DNA from: Odontesthes bonariensis
Lineage: Eukaryota > Chordata > Actinopteri > Atheriniformes > Atherinopsidae
Length of the DNA stretch: 64,000 bases
Direction: 5' to 3'
NCBI RefSeq assembly: GCF_027942865.1
Contig: NC_134509.1
Location: 35,700,197 to 35,764,196, forward strand
Shown here: positions 32,040 to 42,543 of the stretch, in pieces
Position numbering within the stretch: the first letter of the stretch is position 1
How the letters are laid out: the number at the start of each line of letters is the position of its first letter
Program-made: the position numbers and the translations under genes
Notes under the pieces: generated by a model
Databases searched by the model: none
What the model was told of the DNA's origin: nothing
Seen by the model: the letters and a program-made list of their open reading frames with translations, nothing else

Positions 32040-32750
32040 CAACTAAAGCTGTGCAATCAGTTGTTGCCTCATCATGATGGCACTTTGATGGGGCGGTCCA
32101 TGAGGGGGGTCTTCTGGCACCACACCTTCTGGTCTGCCTGGTTCAGGTTGTAGGAGACCCTCGTTCATGGCAATATTGTGCAAATCTGGCATGCCTTCTC
32201 TGGGCTATAGAGCAGTTTGCCCCCCGCTGTATCGAGACACACCCACCTGGCCTTCAGCTCAGTGTGCTCCACAAAGGCACGGGGGCTTTGATGCGTATAT
32301 GTGTCTCATGCTCCAATTATGATTGGCAGTCCAGCCACGGTATGAAAGTCCCTCTTAATTTGTACTTGTTGGACAGCGGTGTATGGGAATTTGATGTACC
32401 ATGGGTGATAAACTGATGAGAGCTTTGATGACCCAGGGGAGCGCACGACTTACAGAGGACTGGGACACCCCCTATCTGTCTCCAATCTCCATATGAAAGG
32501 TTCCAGTGGCCAAAAATCCAAGGGTGGTGAGGACCTGGACGTGTGGTGGAATTGGGTTTGATCGGCGTGTTTCTCTCTGGAGTTGTGGCTCTAGCAAGTT
32601 GCATATTTGCAGCAGCACAGTCCTTGGCAATCTTAATCGCGATGTCAGCCATTCGTCTGTCTCCGCAAGGATATCTACACGTTCTCTTCGAGAGCCTGAT
32701 GCACTAAGGCATCCAAAAGTAGCAAGTCAGCCACTGGTTACACTTCCCAT
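32040..32750 (-). pseudogene. HARBI1-like DDE nuclease, degraded
   Basis: Minus strand, in broken frames: an IAIKIAKDCAAANMQ part, a region with FHTVAGLPIIIGA just before the first catalytic aspartate (the expected D-C-T-H-I reads with a stop), KAPRAFVEH-type sequence, and near the end ARWVCLDTAGGKLLYSPEKACQI with a downstream HNIAMNEGL block. These are Harbinger nuclease landmarks. The middle with the second catalytic aspartate (the GD.GY block) is absent, so an internal deletion is likely. Confidence 0.7.
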
Positions 32751-33099
32751 TGACCTTGTTATATACAGAGTCAAATTAACCTTCAATTAGTGCACAATTT
32801 AAGTCAAACAGAATAATGTCAGCATCATTACGGGGTATAATGTATATATTTATTTATGTTTGCTTCAAAGTAATTAAATATACAATCCATTAGTCAGGCA
32901 AACTTGATTGGAATAACAGCGGACTATTTTACGAAACTCCTAAGACAGGTCTGGATCTCTCGTAAATTCTATTCGTTGCTGAAAGAAAACGTAAAATACG
33001 AAAAGATTGGTGAATGCGCAAATTCTCTTAAATCACTCGTACGCACGATTTAAGAACAAATCTGTGCGTACGAACGGTTCTTGTATGAGGCTTATTGTC

Positions 33100-33480
33100 T
33101 GCATGGCAAGGGGGCTGTGCACAGTGGTTCCCACTCCTCCAAAGCTTGGATGACTGCCAACAGCTCATGATTACCCATATCATAATTATGCTATGCTGGG
33201 GAAAGACGACGTTAAAAGTAGGCACAGGGATGTAATCTCTGGTTGGAATATTGAGAGAGCACTGCTCCCACACCATTGTCTGAGGCATCCACATCCACAA
33301 CAAACTGTTTTGTGGTGTCAGGGTGAATGAGGACAGGTGCAGAAGTAAACAGTATCTTGAGTCTTAGGAAAGCAAGTGCTGCCTCTGTAGACCAAGCAAA
33401 TGGGCGCTTCAGAGGAATAGCATTCCTTTGCACTTCGAACACACTTCGTTGTTCTGGAGGAAGGCTGTGACGCTGTGACG
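33100..33480 (-). pseudogene. Gypsy element A: RT end and RNase H start
   Basis: Minus strand reads [17 protein letters not shown], a [19 protein letters not shown] block and [14 protein letters not shown], the thumb/RNase H border of Ty3/Gypsy pol, including the RNase H aspartate in VDASD. It continues after a frameshift near 33210 with HNYDMGNHELLAV. This is the downstream half of the Gypsy whose upstream half is at 39758-41110; an L2 LINE lies between. Confidence 0.8.
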
Positions 33481-33702
33481 CTTTGCTTTGTAGTAAGACG
33501 TATTGCATCACTTCCTGTTACCTTGTGTACTGTGGAATTTCTTGCTCCTCTTGGAAAACTAATAATCACTTTATTTCTATCTAAAACTTACACAATTTTG
33601 CATAGTTAACTCTATAGCTTACCGTTCCGTTCTAACACACTCCTACAGATCTTTAATCTTTATTCTCACTTTTTAGTGGTGTGTCTGGTTCTCTAGCTTA
33701 GC

Positions 33703-34194
33703 ATGGCTACCAGTTCTCTCCCTCCATCTCCTGCTTTCACCTGCTTCGTGTGTCAGATGTTTACTTATTCCTCTGCCTCCTTTAGCGATAATCGTACATG
33801 TAACAAATGTAGTCTTTTTGTAGTTTTGGAGGCGAGGTTATCTGAATTGGAGGCTCGGCTCTGCACTGTTGAAAATCAACCGATAGCGAGCCACGTCCCT
33901 TTAGCCAGTGTGGAGCCACCTAGCGTCGCTAGCTCAATTAGCCTCCCCCAAGCAGAACCTGAGCAGCCGGGATTACAAGGTGGCTGGGTGACTGTCAGGA
34001 AGAGGCATAGCTCTAAAGTCAATCGCTTGTTGTCTAGATGGTGTCCAGCAAACAACGTGAGCTACATAGATAATTGGCAATCTTTCTGGAGAAAACCTGG
34101 TCTGATGAGGAGAGACGGCATCCATCCCACTTTGGAAGGAGCGGCTCTCATTTCTAGAAATATGGACAAATTTATTTGTCACCCTAAAACATGA
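33703..34194 (+). pseudogene. L2 ORF1 with internal in-frame deletion
   Basis: The frame starts [20 protein letters not shown], with a Cys-rich start (C..C..C..C) and a short coiled stretch [17 protein letters not shown]. It then runs from [10 protein letters not shown] straight into [20 protein letters not shown] and [17 protein letters not shown]. The copies at 49.7 kb and 63.5 kb have about 120 further residues here, holding the start of an SGNH/GDSL-type esterase domain (a VIHVGxND block). The final D-G-I-H-P, with the catalytic Asp/His pair of that family, is kept. So the esterase is half deleted, although the frame stays open. Confidence 0.75.
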
Positions 34195-34658
34195 CAACCC
34201 AGGGCTCAGACCAGGATGCAGAGTTGTAGTCTTACACACTTCTCTGCAGCTTCCCACCTGCTGCTACCCACCCAATCAATTAACACAAAAGGAGCAAATC
34301 CTCTTGTGCAAAAAAAATTAAAGCAAAAACTTTAACTGAACAAAAACATCAAACTTTTAAATGTGGTTTGCTGAATATCAGATCTCTCCTTTCGAAGTCT
34401 CTGTTAGTGAATGAGTTGATTTGTGATCATCATATTGATATATTTTGTCACGCCCATGGACTCATGTTTTTAGCTATCATGTTTTAAGTTACGTTTTTGT
34501 GTTTCATGTCTTGGTTTTGAGTTTTTGGTTTTTCCATTAGTTTATTCATGGCACCTGTTTATTCCCCACCAGCTGCACCTTGTCCCCAATCACTCACTCC
34601 CTATTTAGTTTCCTGCCTCCCCTGTCAGTTTGTTGGATCTTTTTCGTCTCTTGTCTTA

Positions 34659-35187
34659 AGCTGGGCATACACTGTGCGATTTCTGGCCAGATTTCGACAA
34701 GATTTTTACTCGTGCGACTATTTTGGAGATCGGGCCGAGTTTTGGCTCAATCGTGCGTCTCGCATCGTGTAGTATACATGGGGTAACGACAAACGATTAA
34801 GCCCTCCCGACCACCTCCCGATCGATCGGATGAAAATCAAACTTGTTTGAAATCCTGGTCGCTCCTCGTGAGGCTCTCGCACAGTTGAAGCAGCTGGACG
34901 AGCCGATTGACCTCATCCTGTCACACTACGCATGCGCAAACATAGGCACGGAAGAGAAAATTGTCAACAGAAGAAGAAAAAGACAACAGAACAGCATGGC
35001 AGCGACCGGCGACCGAGTCCGACGTGTCGTGTAGTGTGAGCAGCCAGATCGCATCAGACCATCGGGTCGTACAGTGTGAGAACAGGAATCGTGAGCTGTG
35101 ACGTTTTAACCCTTGCGATTCACTCGTACAGTATGAGCAGCAGCTGAATCACGCGATTGAAAAAAATCGCACAGTGTATGCCCAGCT
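34659..35187. mobile_element. 529-bp Harbinger-like MITE, TSD TTA
   Basis: Inverted ends AGCTGGGCATACACTGTGCG at 34659 and its complement ending at 35187 are identical over at least 20 bases. TTA flanks it at 34656-34658 and 35188-35190. Comparison with the undisturbed 3' LTR (ttgtcttacatgtctcacc) proves the empty site. No transposase. The TWA duplication points to PIF/Harbinger mobilisation. Confidence 0.88.
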
Positions 35188-35321
35188 TTACATGTCTCAC
35201 CTGCCTTGTAATCCATGTTCCACGATCCCTGCCAAGTTAAGTATTTATTAATTCATGCCATGTTAAGTCCTTTGTTTTGTTTTGTTTTTCCAAGTATTTA
35301 TCCACAGTCAAGTTTTTGAAT

Positions 35322-35665
35322 CCGGCCTCCTGCCACGTCGTCGGAGGTCTGGGCCCCTGCCAGACCACCGCCTCCTGCCACGTCGTCGGAGGTCTGGGCC
35401 CCCGCCAGACCACCGCCTCCTGCCACGTCGTCGGAGGTCTGGGCGCCCGCCAGACCACCGCCTCCTGCCGCCACGTCGACGGAAGTTTGGCCGTCCGCCA
35501 GACCACCGCCTCCTCCTGCTACGCCGACGGAAGTCTGGCCGTCCGCCAGACCACCGTCTCCTCCTGCTACGCCGACGGAAGTCTGGCTGTCCGCCAGACC
35601 ACCGTCTCCTGTCGCCACGCCTACGGAAGTCTGGCCTCCCGCCAGACCACCGCCTCCTGCTGCCC
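35322..35665 (+). repeat. GC-rich tandem repeat, about 7 units of 45-48 bp
   Basis: Units follow the pattern CCGCCTCCTGCCACGTCGTC..GGAGGTCTGGGC..CGCCAGACCA. Early units are 45 bases and later ones 48 (an extra Leu/Cys codon). Because the length is a multiple of three, several frames on both strands stay open; they are by-products. The array lies between the LTRs of the deleted retrotransposon. Confidence 0.9.
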
Positions 35666-36250
35666 AAAGCCGGTACTTTAGCCGCTTGCTTGTTCGGCCA
35701 CCGCAGCCACGCCGCCGGGTTTCTGGTCCCCCGCCTGACCGGCTTCGAGCCCCTCCCTCCCACCCTCGGACTCTTGGGTCGTCTGGGATCCGCCCCTTGA
35801 GGAGGGGGCTCTGTCACGCCTATGGACTCATGTTTTTAGTTATCATGTTTTAAGTTAAGTTTTTGTGTTTCATGTATTGGTTTTGAGTTTTTGGTTTTTC
35901 CATTAGTTCATTCACGGCACCTGTTTATTCCCCACCAGCTGCACCTTGTCCCCAATCACTCACTCCCCATTTAGTTTCCTGCCTCCCCTGTCAGTTTGTT
36001 GGATCTTTTTCGTCTCTTGTCTTACATGTCTCACCTGCCTTGTAATCCATGTTCCACGATCCCTGCCAAGTTAAGTATTTATTAATCCATGCCATGTTAA
36101 GTCCTTTGTTTTGTTTTTCCAAGTATTTATCCACAGTCAAGTTTTTGAATCCCGCTCTGCCGCGCTTTTTGTTTGTACTTTGTTTTTGTGAATAAACCCA
36201 GTTTTGCTTTTGAAGTCCGTGTCCTCCCTTCCCCACACCAACCTGACACA

Positions 36251-39010
36251 TTTTGTCTTACAGAAACCTGGCTGCAGCAGGAGGATAATGTTGGCATTAA
36301 TGAATCAACTCCCTCTGACCCTCCCTCTGTTTAAATGTTCACGTTCCTCGAACCACAGGCAGAGGAGGAGTGGCAGCTATTTTCAGATCAGGGTTACTAT
36401 TCAGTCCCAGACGCAAGATTAGTTTGAGCGCTTTTGAATCTCTGATTCTCAGTTTTTCCCATGTAAAGTGGAAATTACAGAAACCTCTTGTGTGTTGTTG
36501 TGTATCGTCCACCTGGCCCTTATTCTGAGTTTCTGTCTGAATTCTCAGAGTTTTTATACCAGTTAGTGCTGAGTACAGAAAGTCATTGTAGTGGGTGACT
36601 TTAATATTCATGTAGATGTTGAAAATGACAGCCTGAATATGAACTTTAATTCTATATTAGACTATTGGATTTTCTCAGTGTTCACAGTCCAACTCACTGC
36701 ATTGGTCACACCCTTGATCTTGTGCTGACTTATGGCATTGAGAGTGAACAGTTAACAGTGTTCCCTCATGACCCTGTCTTATCTGACCTTTTTTTTTGAT
36801 AACCTTTGAGTTTACATTACTTGACTATACAGTTTCTGAGAAGAAATTTACATATAGAAGGTGTCTATGCTGTAACCATCATCCTTTTCTTCACTGCCAT
36901 GTGCAGATATGACAGAAGACGACTTCCTAAATTTTACTCCAGCAACGCTTGACTCTCTTGTTGACAGCACTATAGTTTCAATGCGTACAGCACTGGAAAA
37001 TGTTGCCCCTCTGAAAAGGAAGGTAATCAGTCAGAAGAGGTTGGCTCCTTGGTATAATTCACAGCTGCGTGCTTTAAAACGGACTGCAAGAAAGCTGGAG
37101 AGACAGTGGCGTTCCTCTAATTTAGAAGAGTCTCAATTAGTCTGGAAAGATAGTTTAATAACGTATAAGAAAGCCCTTCGTAAAGCTAGAACTGCTAATT
37201 ATTCATCATTGATAGAAGAGAATGAGAACAATCCCAGGTTTCTTTTCAGCACTGTAGCCAGTATGACAAAGAGTCCGAGCTCTGTTGAGCCAGGTATTCC
37301 ATTAACTCTCAGCAGTGATGGTTTCATGAGCTTCTTTATCAATAAAATTGTTTCTATCAGAGAGAAGATTGATGGAGTCCTTCCCACTATTATCAGTGAT
37401 GTATCATCAAGTACAGCAGCTTTAGAAGTATCTTTAGAACCTGATTTGTATTTAGACGGCTTATGCCCAGTTGATCTCTCTGAACTAACAACAGCAATAG
37501 TCTCTTCTAAACCATCAACTTGTGTTTTAGACCCAATCTCAACCAGACTGATCAAGGAGGTTTTCCCCTTAATTGACACTTCCATATTGGATTTGATCAA
37601 TCTGTCTTTGTTGACAGGATATGTACCTCAGCCTTTTACGGTTGCTGTAATTAAACCTTTACTTAAAAAACCTACTCTTGATTCAGAAGTGGTAGCTAAT
37701 TATAGACCTATATCCAAATATCTAAAGTTCTTGAAAAAATAGTTGCAGCTCAGCTTTGTGATCATTTACACAGAAATAATCTGTTTGAAGAGTTTCAGTC
37801 AGGATTCAGAGTGCATCATAGCACAGAAACTGCACTGCTGAAAGTTACCAATGATCTCCTCTTAGCTCTGATAGCGGACTTGTGTCTGCTTGTCCTGTTG
37901 GATCTCAGTGCTGCATTTGATACGGTCGATCACAGTATCTTATTACAGAGACTTGAACATGTTATTGGGATTAAAGGAAGTGCATTAGGCTGGTTTAAGT
38001 CATATTTATCTGATAGATTTCAGTTTGTTCTTGTAAATGAAGAATCTTCCTCACACACCAGAATTAAGTCATGGAGTTCCTCAGGGTTCTGTGCTTGGAC
38101 CGATTGTTTTCACTTTATACATGCTTCCATTAGGTAACATTATTAGACAGCATGGCATAAATTTCCATTGCTATGCTGATGATACCCAGTTGTGCTTATC
38201 TATAAAACCAGATGAACCCAATAGGTTGGTCAGACTACAAGCATGTCTTAAAGACATAAAGACCTGGATGACTCAAAACTGTCTACTTCTAAATTCAGAC
38301 TGAATTCGTTATCTTTGGACCTGAGCGCTTCAGGGAGAAATTGTCTAGCTATATAGTTACTCTAGATGGTATTTCCTTGGCTTCTAGTTCTACAGTGAGG
38401 AACCGTGGAGTTATTTTTGACCAGAATTTATCATTTGACTCGCATATAAAACAGGTTTCTAGGACTGCCTTCTTTCATCTTTGTAATATTGTTAAAATCA
38501 GGAACATCTTGTCTCAGAGTGATGCAGAAAAACTAGTCCATGCATTTGTTTCTTCAAGATTGGACTACTGTAATTCTTTATTATTGGGCTGTCCCACATA
38601 TTCTCTGAAAAGCCTTCAGTTGATCCAAAATGCTGCTGCCAGAGTTCTGATGAGAACTAACAGGAGAGATCATATTTCTCCAGTTTTAGCTTCTCTTCAT
38701 TGGCTCCCTATTAAATTCAGAATAGAATTTAAGATTCTTCTCCTCACATATAAAGCTCTTAATGACCGAGCTCCATCATATCTTAAAGATCTCATTGTAA
38801 GATGTTTTCCTAACAGAGCACTTCGTCCCCAAACTGCAGGTTTACTTGAGGTTCCCAGAGTTTCTAAAAGTAGAATGGGAGGCAGAGCCTTCAGTCATCA
38901 GGCCCCTCTCTTGTGGAATAAGCTTCCAGTAAATGTCCGGGAAGCAGACACCCTTTCCACTTTTAAGACCAGGCTTAAAACTTTCCTTTTTGATAAAGCT
39001 TATAGTTTGG
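36251..39010 (+). pseudogene. L2 ORF2 (endonuclease-RT), inactivated
   Basis: After the LTR insertion the endonuclease resumes at 36257 ([13 protein letters not shown]..), continues with breaks to about 36900, then 36909-37742 (linker; KRLAPWYNSQLRALKRTARK, ANYRPIS..). A frameshift is at about 37725, then RT from FQSGFRVHHSTETALL (37796) with LLDLSAAFDTVDHS (motif A) and [14 protein letters not shown] (motif B, after a frameshift near 38060), CYADD at 38169-38183 (motif C), and a stop near 38300. The C-terminal region is open at 38341-39024. Catalytic residues are present, but multiple frameshifts and stops disable it. Confidence 0.85.
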
Positions 39011-39046
39011 GATGGCTCAGGTGATCCTGAAACATCCCATAGTTAA

Positions 39047-39464
39047 AGCAATACTATGTAACTTCTCAAAAAGCCCATTATGGAGCTCCCCCTACAGGCT
39101 TGGAGGTAATGTACGGTTAAGACACTGTCGTAAATCTCTTTCTCTTCCTTGCTTCATCAGTCAACGTCTTCTTCTGTTTCTTCGGTGCCTCTGCCATGAT
39201 GATCGTACTGACAATGTTGCGCTAGCTTAGACTTATACCTTGGAGCGTGAGAGGGGTCTATTTGTTTTTGGTGTGGCAGAAAGCAAGTCAAAGTACTTCC
39301 GCTCAGCTCCCGGCCCGGTCCAGCAAAGTTACATAGCGCAGTTATTCCAACTCAGACCCCCGAAGGGCATAGGAGACAGGCCAATCGTAATATTAAAACT
39401 CATTCTAGCCGCACAATTTTTTTCAAACTGTTATTTTAAGGTAAAAATGTTACATAGTATTGCT
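39047..39464. mobile_element. 418-bp TTAA-flanked MITE in the L2 3' UTR
   Basis: Perfect 16-base inverted ends AGCAATACTATGTAAC (39047) and its complement ending at 39464. TTAA on both sides (39043-39046, 39465-39468). The L2 copy at 59.86 kb shows the empty site catagttaagctgct. TTAA targeting is typical of piggyBac and Kolobok transposases; which one cannot be decided from ends alone. Confidence 0.88.
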
Positions 39465-39757
39465 TTAAGCTGCTATAGGCCTAGACTGCTGGGGGAGCTC
39501 ATCTGTCACACCTTTCCTCACTTTACTCTCTTTTTCCCCTGTTCAATTTCTCAAATGACATTATGTATATGTGACATTATTGTGGTCATTTACTTGTTTT
39601 TACCTGTTCCAACAGATATCCTTTGAATGGTGTTACAGTGAATTCCAATTTGCTTGAATTGGACTTTATTATCTAAGTGCCTTGAGATGACATTTGTTGT
39701 ATTTGGCGCTATATAAATAAAAATGAATTGAATTGAATTGAAGTGGAGTTGAGTTGG

Positions 39758-41110
39758 CTGAGAGGCGCGGCTACTTTACGAAAATCTCTAATAAAGCGTC
39801 AGTAGAAATTAGCAAACCCAAGAAAACGTTGGAGCTGTCTGCAGTTCTCCGGCACAGGCCATTCAACTACTACCTGGACCATGACTGGGTCAGAGCAAAT
39901 CTGTGCCTTCTCAATGATGAAGCCTAAAAATTAAAGACTGAACATGAAATTGCCATTTTTCGAGTCTGTTCTACAGCAGTCTTTGGAGGACTGACCTGAC
40001 ATGCCTGTAATGTTCCTCTTGATTGTGAGAAAAAAAACTAAATGTCATGCAAATAAACTAAAACAAAACGGTTAAGCAAATCACGGAGCACATTGTTAAC
40101 CAACAAAACCAGTGAAACCAAAAGGCATAACCAAGTACTCAAAATGGCCAAGTTGGGTATTGAATGCCGTCTTCTACTCATCCCCCTCCCGAATGCGGAC
40201 AAGATGATAAGCATTACGTAGGTCTAGTTTAGGGAAAACTGTGGACTGGTGAAGGGAGTGGAATGCCGAATTCAGTAGTGGGAAAGGATACTTATTTTTT
40301 TTACTGTTATAGCATTGAGGCCATGATAATCAATACAGGGGCGTAGGGTCTTGTCCTTTTTGGACACAAAGAAAAAAACAGCACCCACCGGGGAAGAAGA
40401 GAATGTACCTCTCCATTGTTTCTCTCTCAGGACGAGACAGATTGTACAAACGGCTAGAGGGACGAGGAGACCCAGGCAGAAGGTCAATACCACAGTCATA
40501 GGGACGGTGTGGGGGGAGAGAGAGAGAGAGCTGTTTACTTAATACCTCAGCTAAGTCATGATAGCATGTGGGGACCCCAGAAATATCTGGCGAGTCAGGA
40601 GGAGCTACAGAAGACGACAAAAGAGGAACTGCAGACTTTAGACAGTTGCTGTGGCATGCCACACTGCAACTAATTATGTTGCTTCATGCCCCATCAATGT
40701 GTGGATTATGCAGTCTAAGCCAGGGGAGACCTAAAACAACAGGAGTATGAGGACCTGGCATGATGAAAAACTAATAAGCTCATGGTGGTTACCAGAAATA
40801 AGCAGACATAAAGGAACAGTCTGATGAGTAATTACAGACAGTAATCTGCCATCCAAAGCATTCACATTGAGAGGTACAGTAAGTGAAAACACAGGAATAT
40901 TATGTAGTTTAACAAAATCTGCAGCCATGAAGTTCTCATCTGCCCCAGAGTCAACAAATGGTTTTATTGGCACCTCCATTTGGTTACAAAGCAACACTGC
41001 AGATAATTGTGTTTGAGGGGGAGAGGATACATTACAGATTTGGCTTCGGCCCACCTGGGTATCCCCTTTCTCAGGTGAGCCTAGGCTTTTGGGAGACTCG
41101 GGCAGTTGTT
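39758..41110 (-). pseudogene. Gypsy element A: gag end, protease, reverse transcriptase
   Basis: Minus strand, right to left: Cys/His-like gag end (about 41100), protease with active site VDSGAD (about 40945), then a pol linker, the RT start with PLY.. and the [12 protein letters not shown] block (motif A region, about 40210-40240), the VMPFGF-type block, and RFLGFANFY followed by a stop near 39800. Frames are interrupted several times. The next part of RT continues at 33480 and leftward. This is an ancient Ty3/Gypsy copy; no LTR was recognised at the right end. Confidence 0.75.
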
Positions 41111-41220
41111 ACGCAGTCTCCCCTCAAACACCTGAGACATGAAATTAAAAGGTAAACTCCAGAAACTTGTCATATTTAAAGTGTGTTTAATTGCTTATTA
41201 TTGGCTATCTTACATCATAT

Positions 41221-41800
41221 TGTATGGCCTGGTGAGGACAGCGACGATGAAGAAGACGACTCATACCCACTGACCATCCAGAACCAGGCAGTGGGATTTC
41301 TAAAGAAGTTCATTGAGACAGGTAAATTTGAGATGATGCTGACAATTGTGATGGTAATGATAAATTATGATTATCATAGCAAATGTTTGTGGTGGGAGTG
41401 CATTTTGTGTTAATATTAACAGAAATGTGACACAGTTTCACAACAAAATATTTTCATTAACCTATAAATGTGGTGATCCCATCAAACATAACACGTTTAA
41501 AAACACACATACTAATTTTAATGCATCTCTGAATCTGGTGTTGCTGTTTTCTTTTTTTTTGTCTTTTAATGCAGCTTCTCCATCCCACCTCAGTCAACTT
41601 ACAAAATTCTGGATTGGGTGGGAAATCTGGGGAAATGCAGATCAAAGTTATGGAGGGTGAGTTCCTGAAGTCTTCGAAATGTTTTGCAACATTGCAAGTT
41701 CCTGGGCACTTCCACAACAACGACTTTTCAAAGCACGTAGAGAACTGCATTGCAACGTATATTACAGGCTTTGGTCTTGTCAAGAAAGCTGTCCATCACG
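41221..41800 (+). pseudogene. HECT-like C-terminal gene fragment, two exons
   Basis: Exon A (to 41321, donor gtaaat) reads GEDSDDEEDDSYPLTIQNQA and GFLKKFIET. Exon B (from 41575, after tctttttaatgcAG) reads QLTKFWIGWEIWG and, after a one-base shift near 41630, MQIKVMEGEFLKSSKCFATL, a VPGHFHNNDF block and TYITGFGLV before the end. The FW.GWE, CF.TL..PGH and TGFGLV blocks resemble the C-terminal lobe of HECT/G2E3-like genes that are multicopy in fish. The assignment is from memory and tentative. The frameshift and missing upstream exons indicate a remnant. Confidence 0.4.
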
Positions 41801-41924
41801 TTTGCATCTATTTTTCAAAACTTCTACAGTATGTTGTAAATTGTTGTTTTATGTAACAGTGTGACAGTGTGACATGTAACAGTGTGATAAATAAGTGTGA
41901 TATATAAGGTTTGTAGATGTAAAT

Positions 41925-42382
41925 GGTGCACATGCTAATTTGAATGAATAAAACCAAGGCGAAAGATCTTGTTAAATGTTTTTTTTTTCTCATATTTTTG
42001 TGTTCTCTTTTTATCACTCTCAAATTCAGAAAATACTGTTATAAGTTGTTTTTCATGTACCAGGTTCATGTTACGCTTATAGCTGCAAATGTGTTCTTAT
42101 AGCTGCTGGCTCTATATGAATGAATTGGATTATTTTGTAAATAATTATGATTACAATGAATTGAATTCCAATTGGCTTGAATTGGACTTTATTATTTAAG
42201 TGCCTTGAGATGACATATATTGTATTTGGCGCTATATAAATAAAAATGAATTGAATTGAATTGGTGCACTATTAAATGAAACGTGCAACCTTGAATGAAT
42301 AAAACCAATGTGAAAGATCTTGTTTGTTTTTCTCAAATATTTTTGTATTCTCTTTTTATCACTCAAATTCAGAAAATACTGT
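41925..42382. repeat. 120-bp direct repeat flanking an L2 tail
   Basis: Block gtgcacatgctaatttgaatgaataaaaccaaggcgaaagatcttg..attcagaaaatactgtt (41925-42045) recurs at 42264-42382 with few changes. Between them lies 42120-42261, an L2 3' terminus (..tggcgctatataaataaaaatgaattgaattgaattg). Each copy has an AATAAA. Confidence 0.75.
42120..42261 (+). mobile_element. L2 3'-terminal fragment
   Basis: Nearly identical to 39590-39740, ending in the same GAATTGAATTG tail; 5'-truncated to about 140 bases. Confidence 0.85.
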
Positions 42383-42543
42383 TGTGACAATGTGAGTTAG
42401 ATCCACAACATTTGTCCCTTTATACCATCTTTCTGTAATATGCAGACACATACTATCCTAGTTTTTTTTGGCGTTTGCATTATTTTGGTTACAGATACGT
42501 CAGCTTTTGTGGATTAAAAAAAGTACATACACAAGTATATTTT

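Larger units (their letters stand above)
31098..33079. mobile_element. Harbinger-type transposon with both gene remnants
   Basis: The left end gggcctcatgcaagaac and complement of the right end aagcctcatacaagaac are inverted repeats, and tcgtacgaa/cgtacgaa-type motifs recur near both ends. Homology extends outward over acaat on both sides, so the true border is uncertain and no target duplication was found. It contains a Myb/SANT-like gene (+, 31380-31986) and a HARBI1-like nuclease (-, 32040-32750), in the usual divergent Harbinger arrangement, plus a nested 380-bp element. Confidence 0.75.
34446..36250 (+). mobile_element. LTR retrotransposon deletion derivative (TRIM-like)
   Basis: Two direct copies of an LTR starting TGTCACGCC: 34446 onward and 35812-36250 (439 bp, ending CCTGACACA). 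The purine tract ttgaggagggggctc directly precedes the 3' LTR. The interior is only about 490 bases and mostly a tandem repeat; no gag or pol. The 5' LTR copy stops at about 35324 (tttttgaatcc) and lacks the last ~100 bases and any primer-binding site, so a deletion removed that junction. A second element splits the 5' LTR. It sits in the L2 endonuclease region; the site is a T-run, so the target duplication is ambiguous. Confidence 0.8.
33480..39742 (+). mobile_element. Near full-length L2 LINE inserted in Gypsy A
   Basis: It begins near 33480 (cgctttgctttgtagtaagacgtattgc.., the same start as the copy at 49.02 kb) and ends ..ttggcgctatataaataaaaatgaattgaattgaattgaa at 39742. It contains ORF1 with an SGNH-hydrolase-like end, ORF2 with endonuclease and RT, and a long 3' UTR. 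Three later insertions lie inside it: the LTR element at 34446-36250, the element nested in that, and a TTAA-flanked element at 39047-39464. The borders against Gypsy are accurate to about ten bases. Confidence 0.85.

Noticed and set aside
31090..33095. Target duplication for the 31.1-33.1 kb Harbinger
   Set aside because: Flanks read aat on the left and att on the right, which is inverted, not direct; the homology looks like an extension of the inverted ends, so I did not claim a TSD.
35322..35665. CRISPR-like array
   Set aside because: Units are contiguous without unique spacers and lie inside a retrotransposon in a vertebrate genome.
35298..35817. Long open frames on both strands over the 35.3-35.8 kb repeat (for example Arg/Pro-rich 172 codons)
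   Set aside because: Repeat units are multiples of three, so any frame free of stops in one unit is free in all. No start context, domain or splice support.
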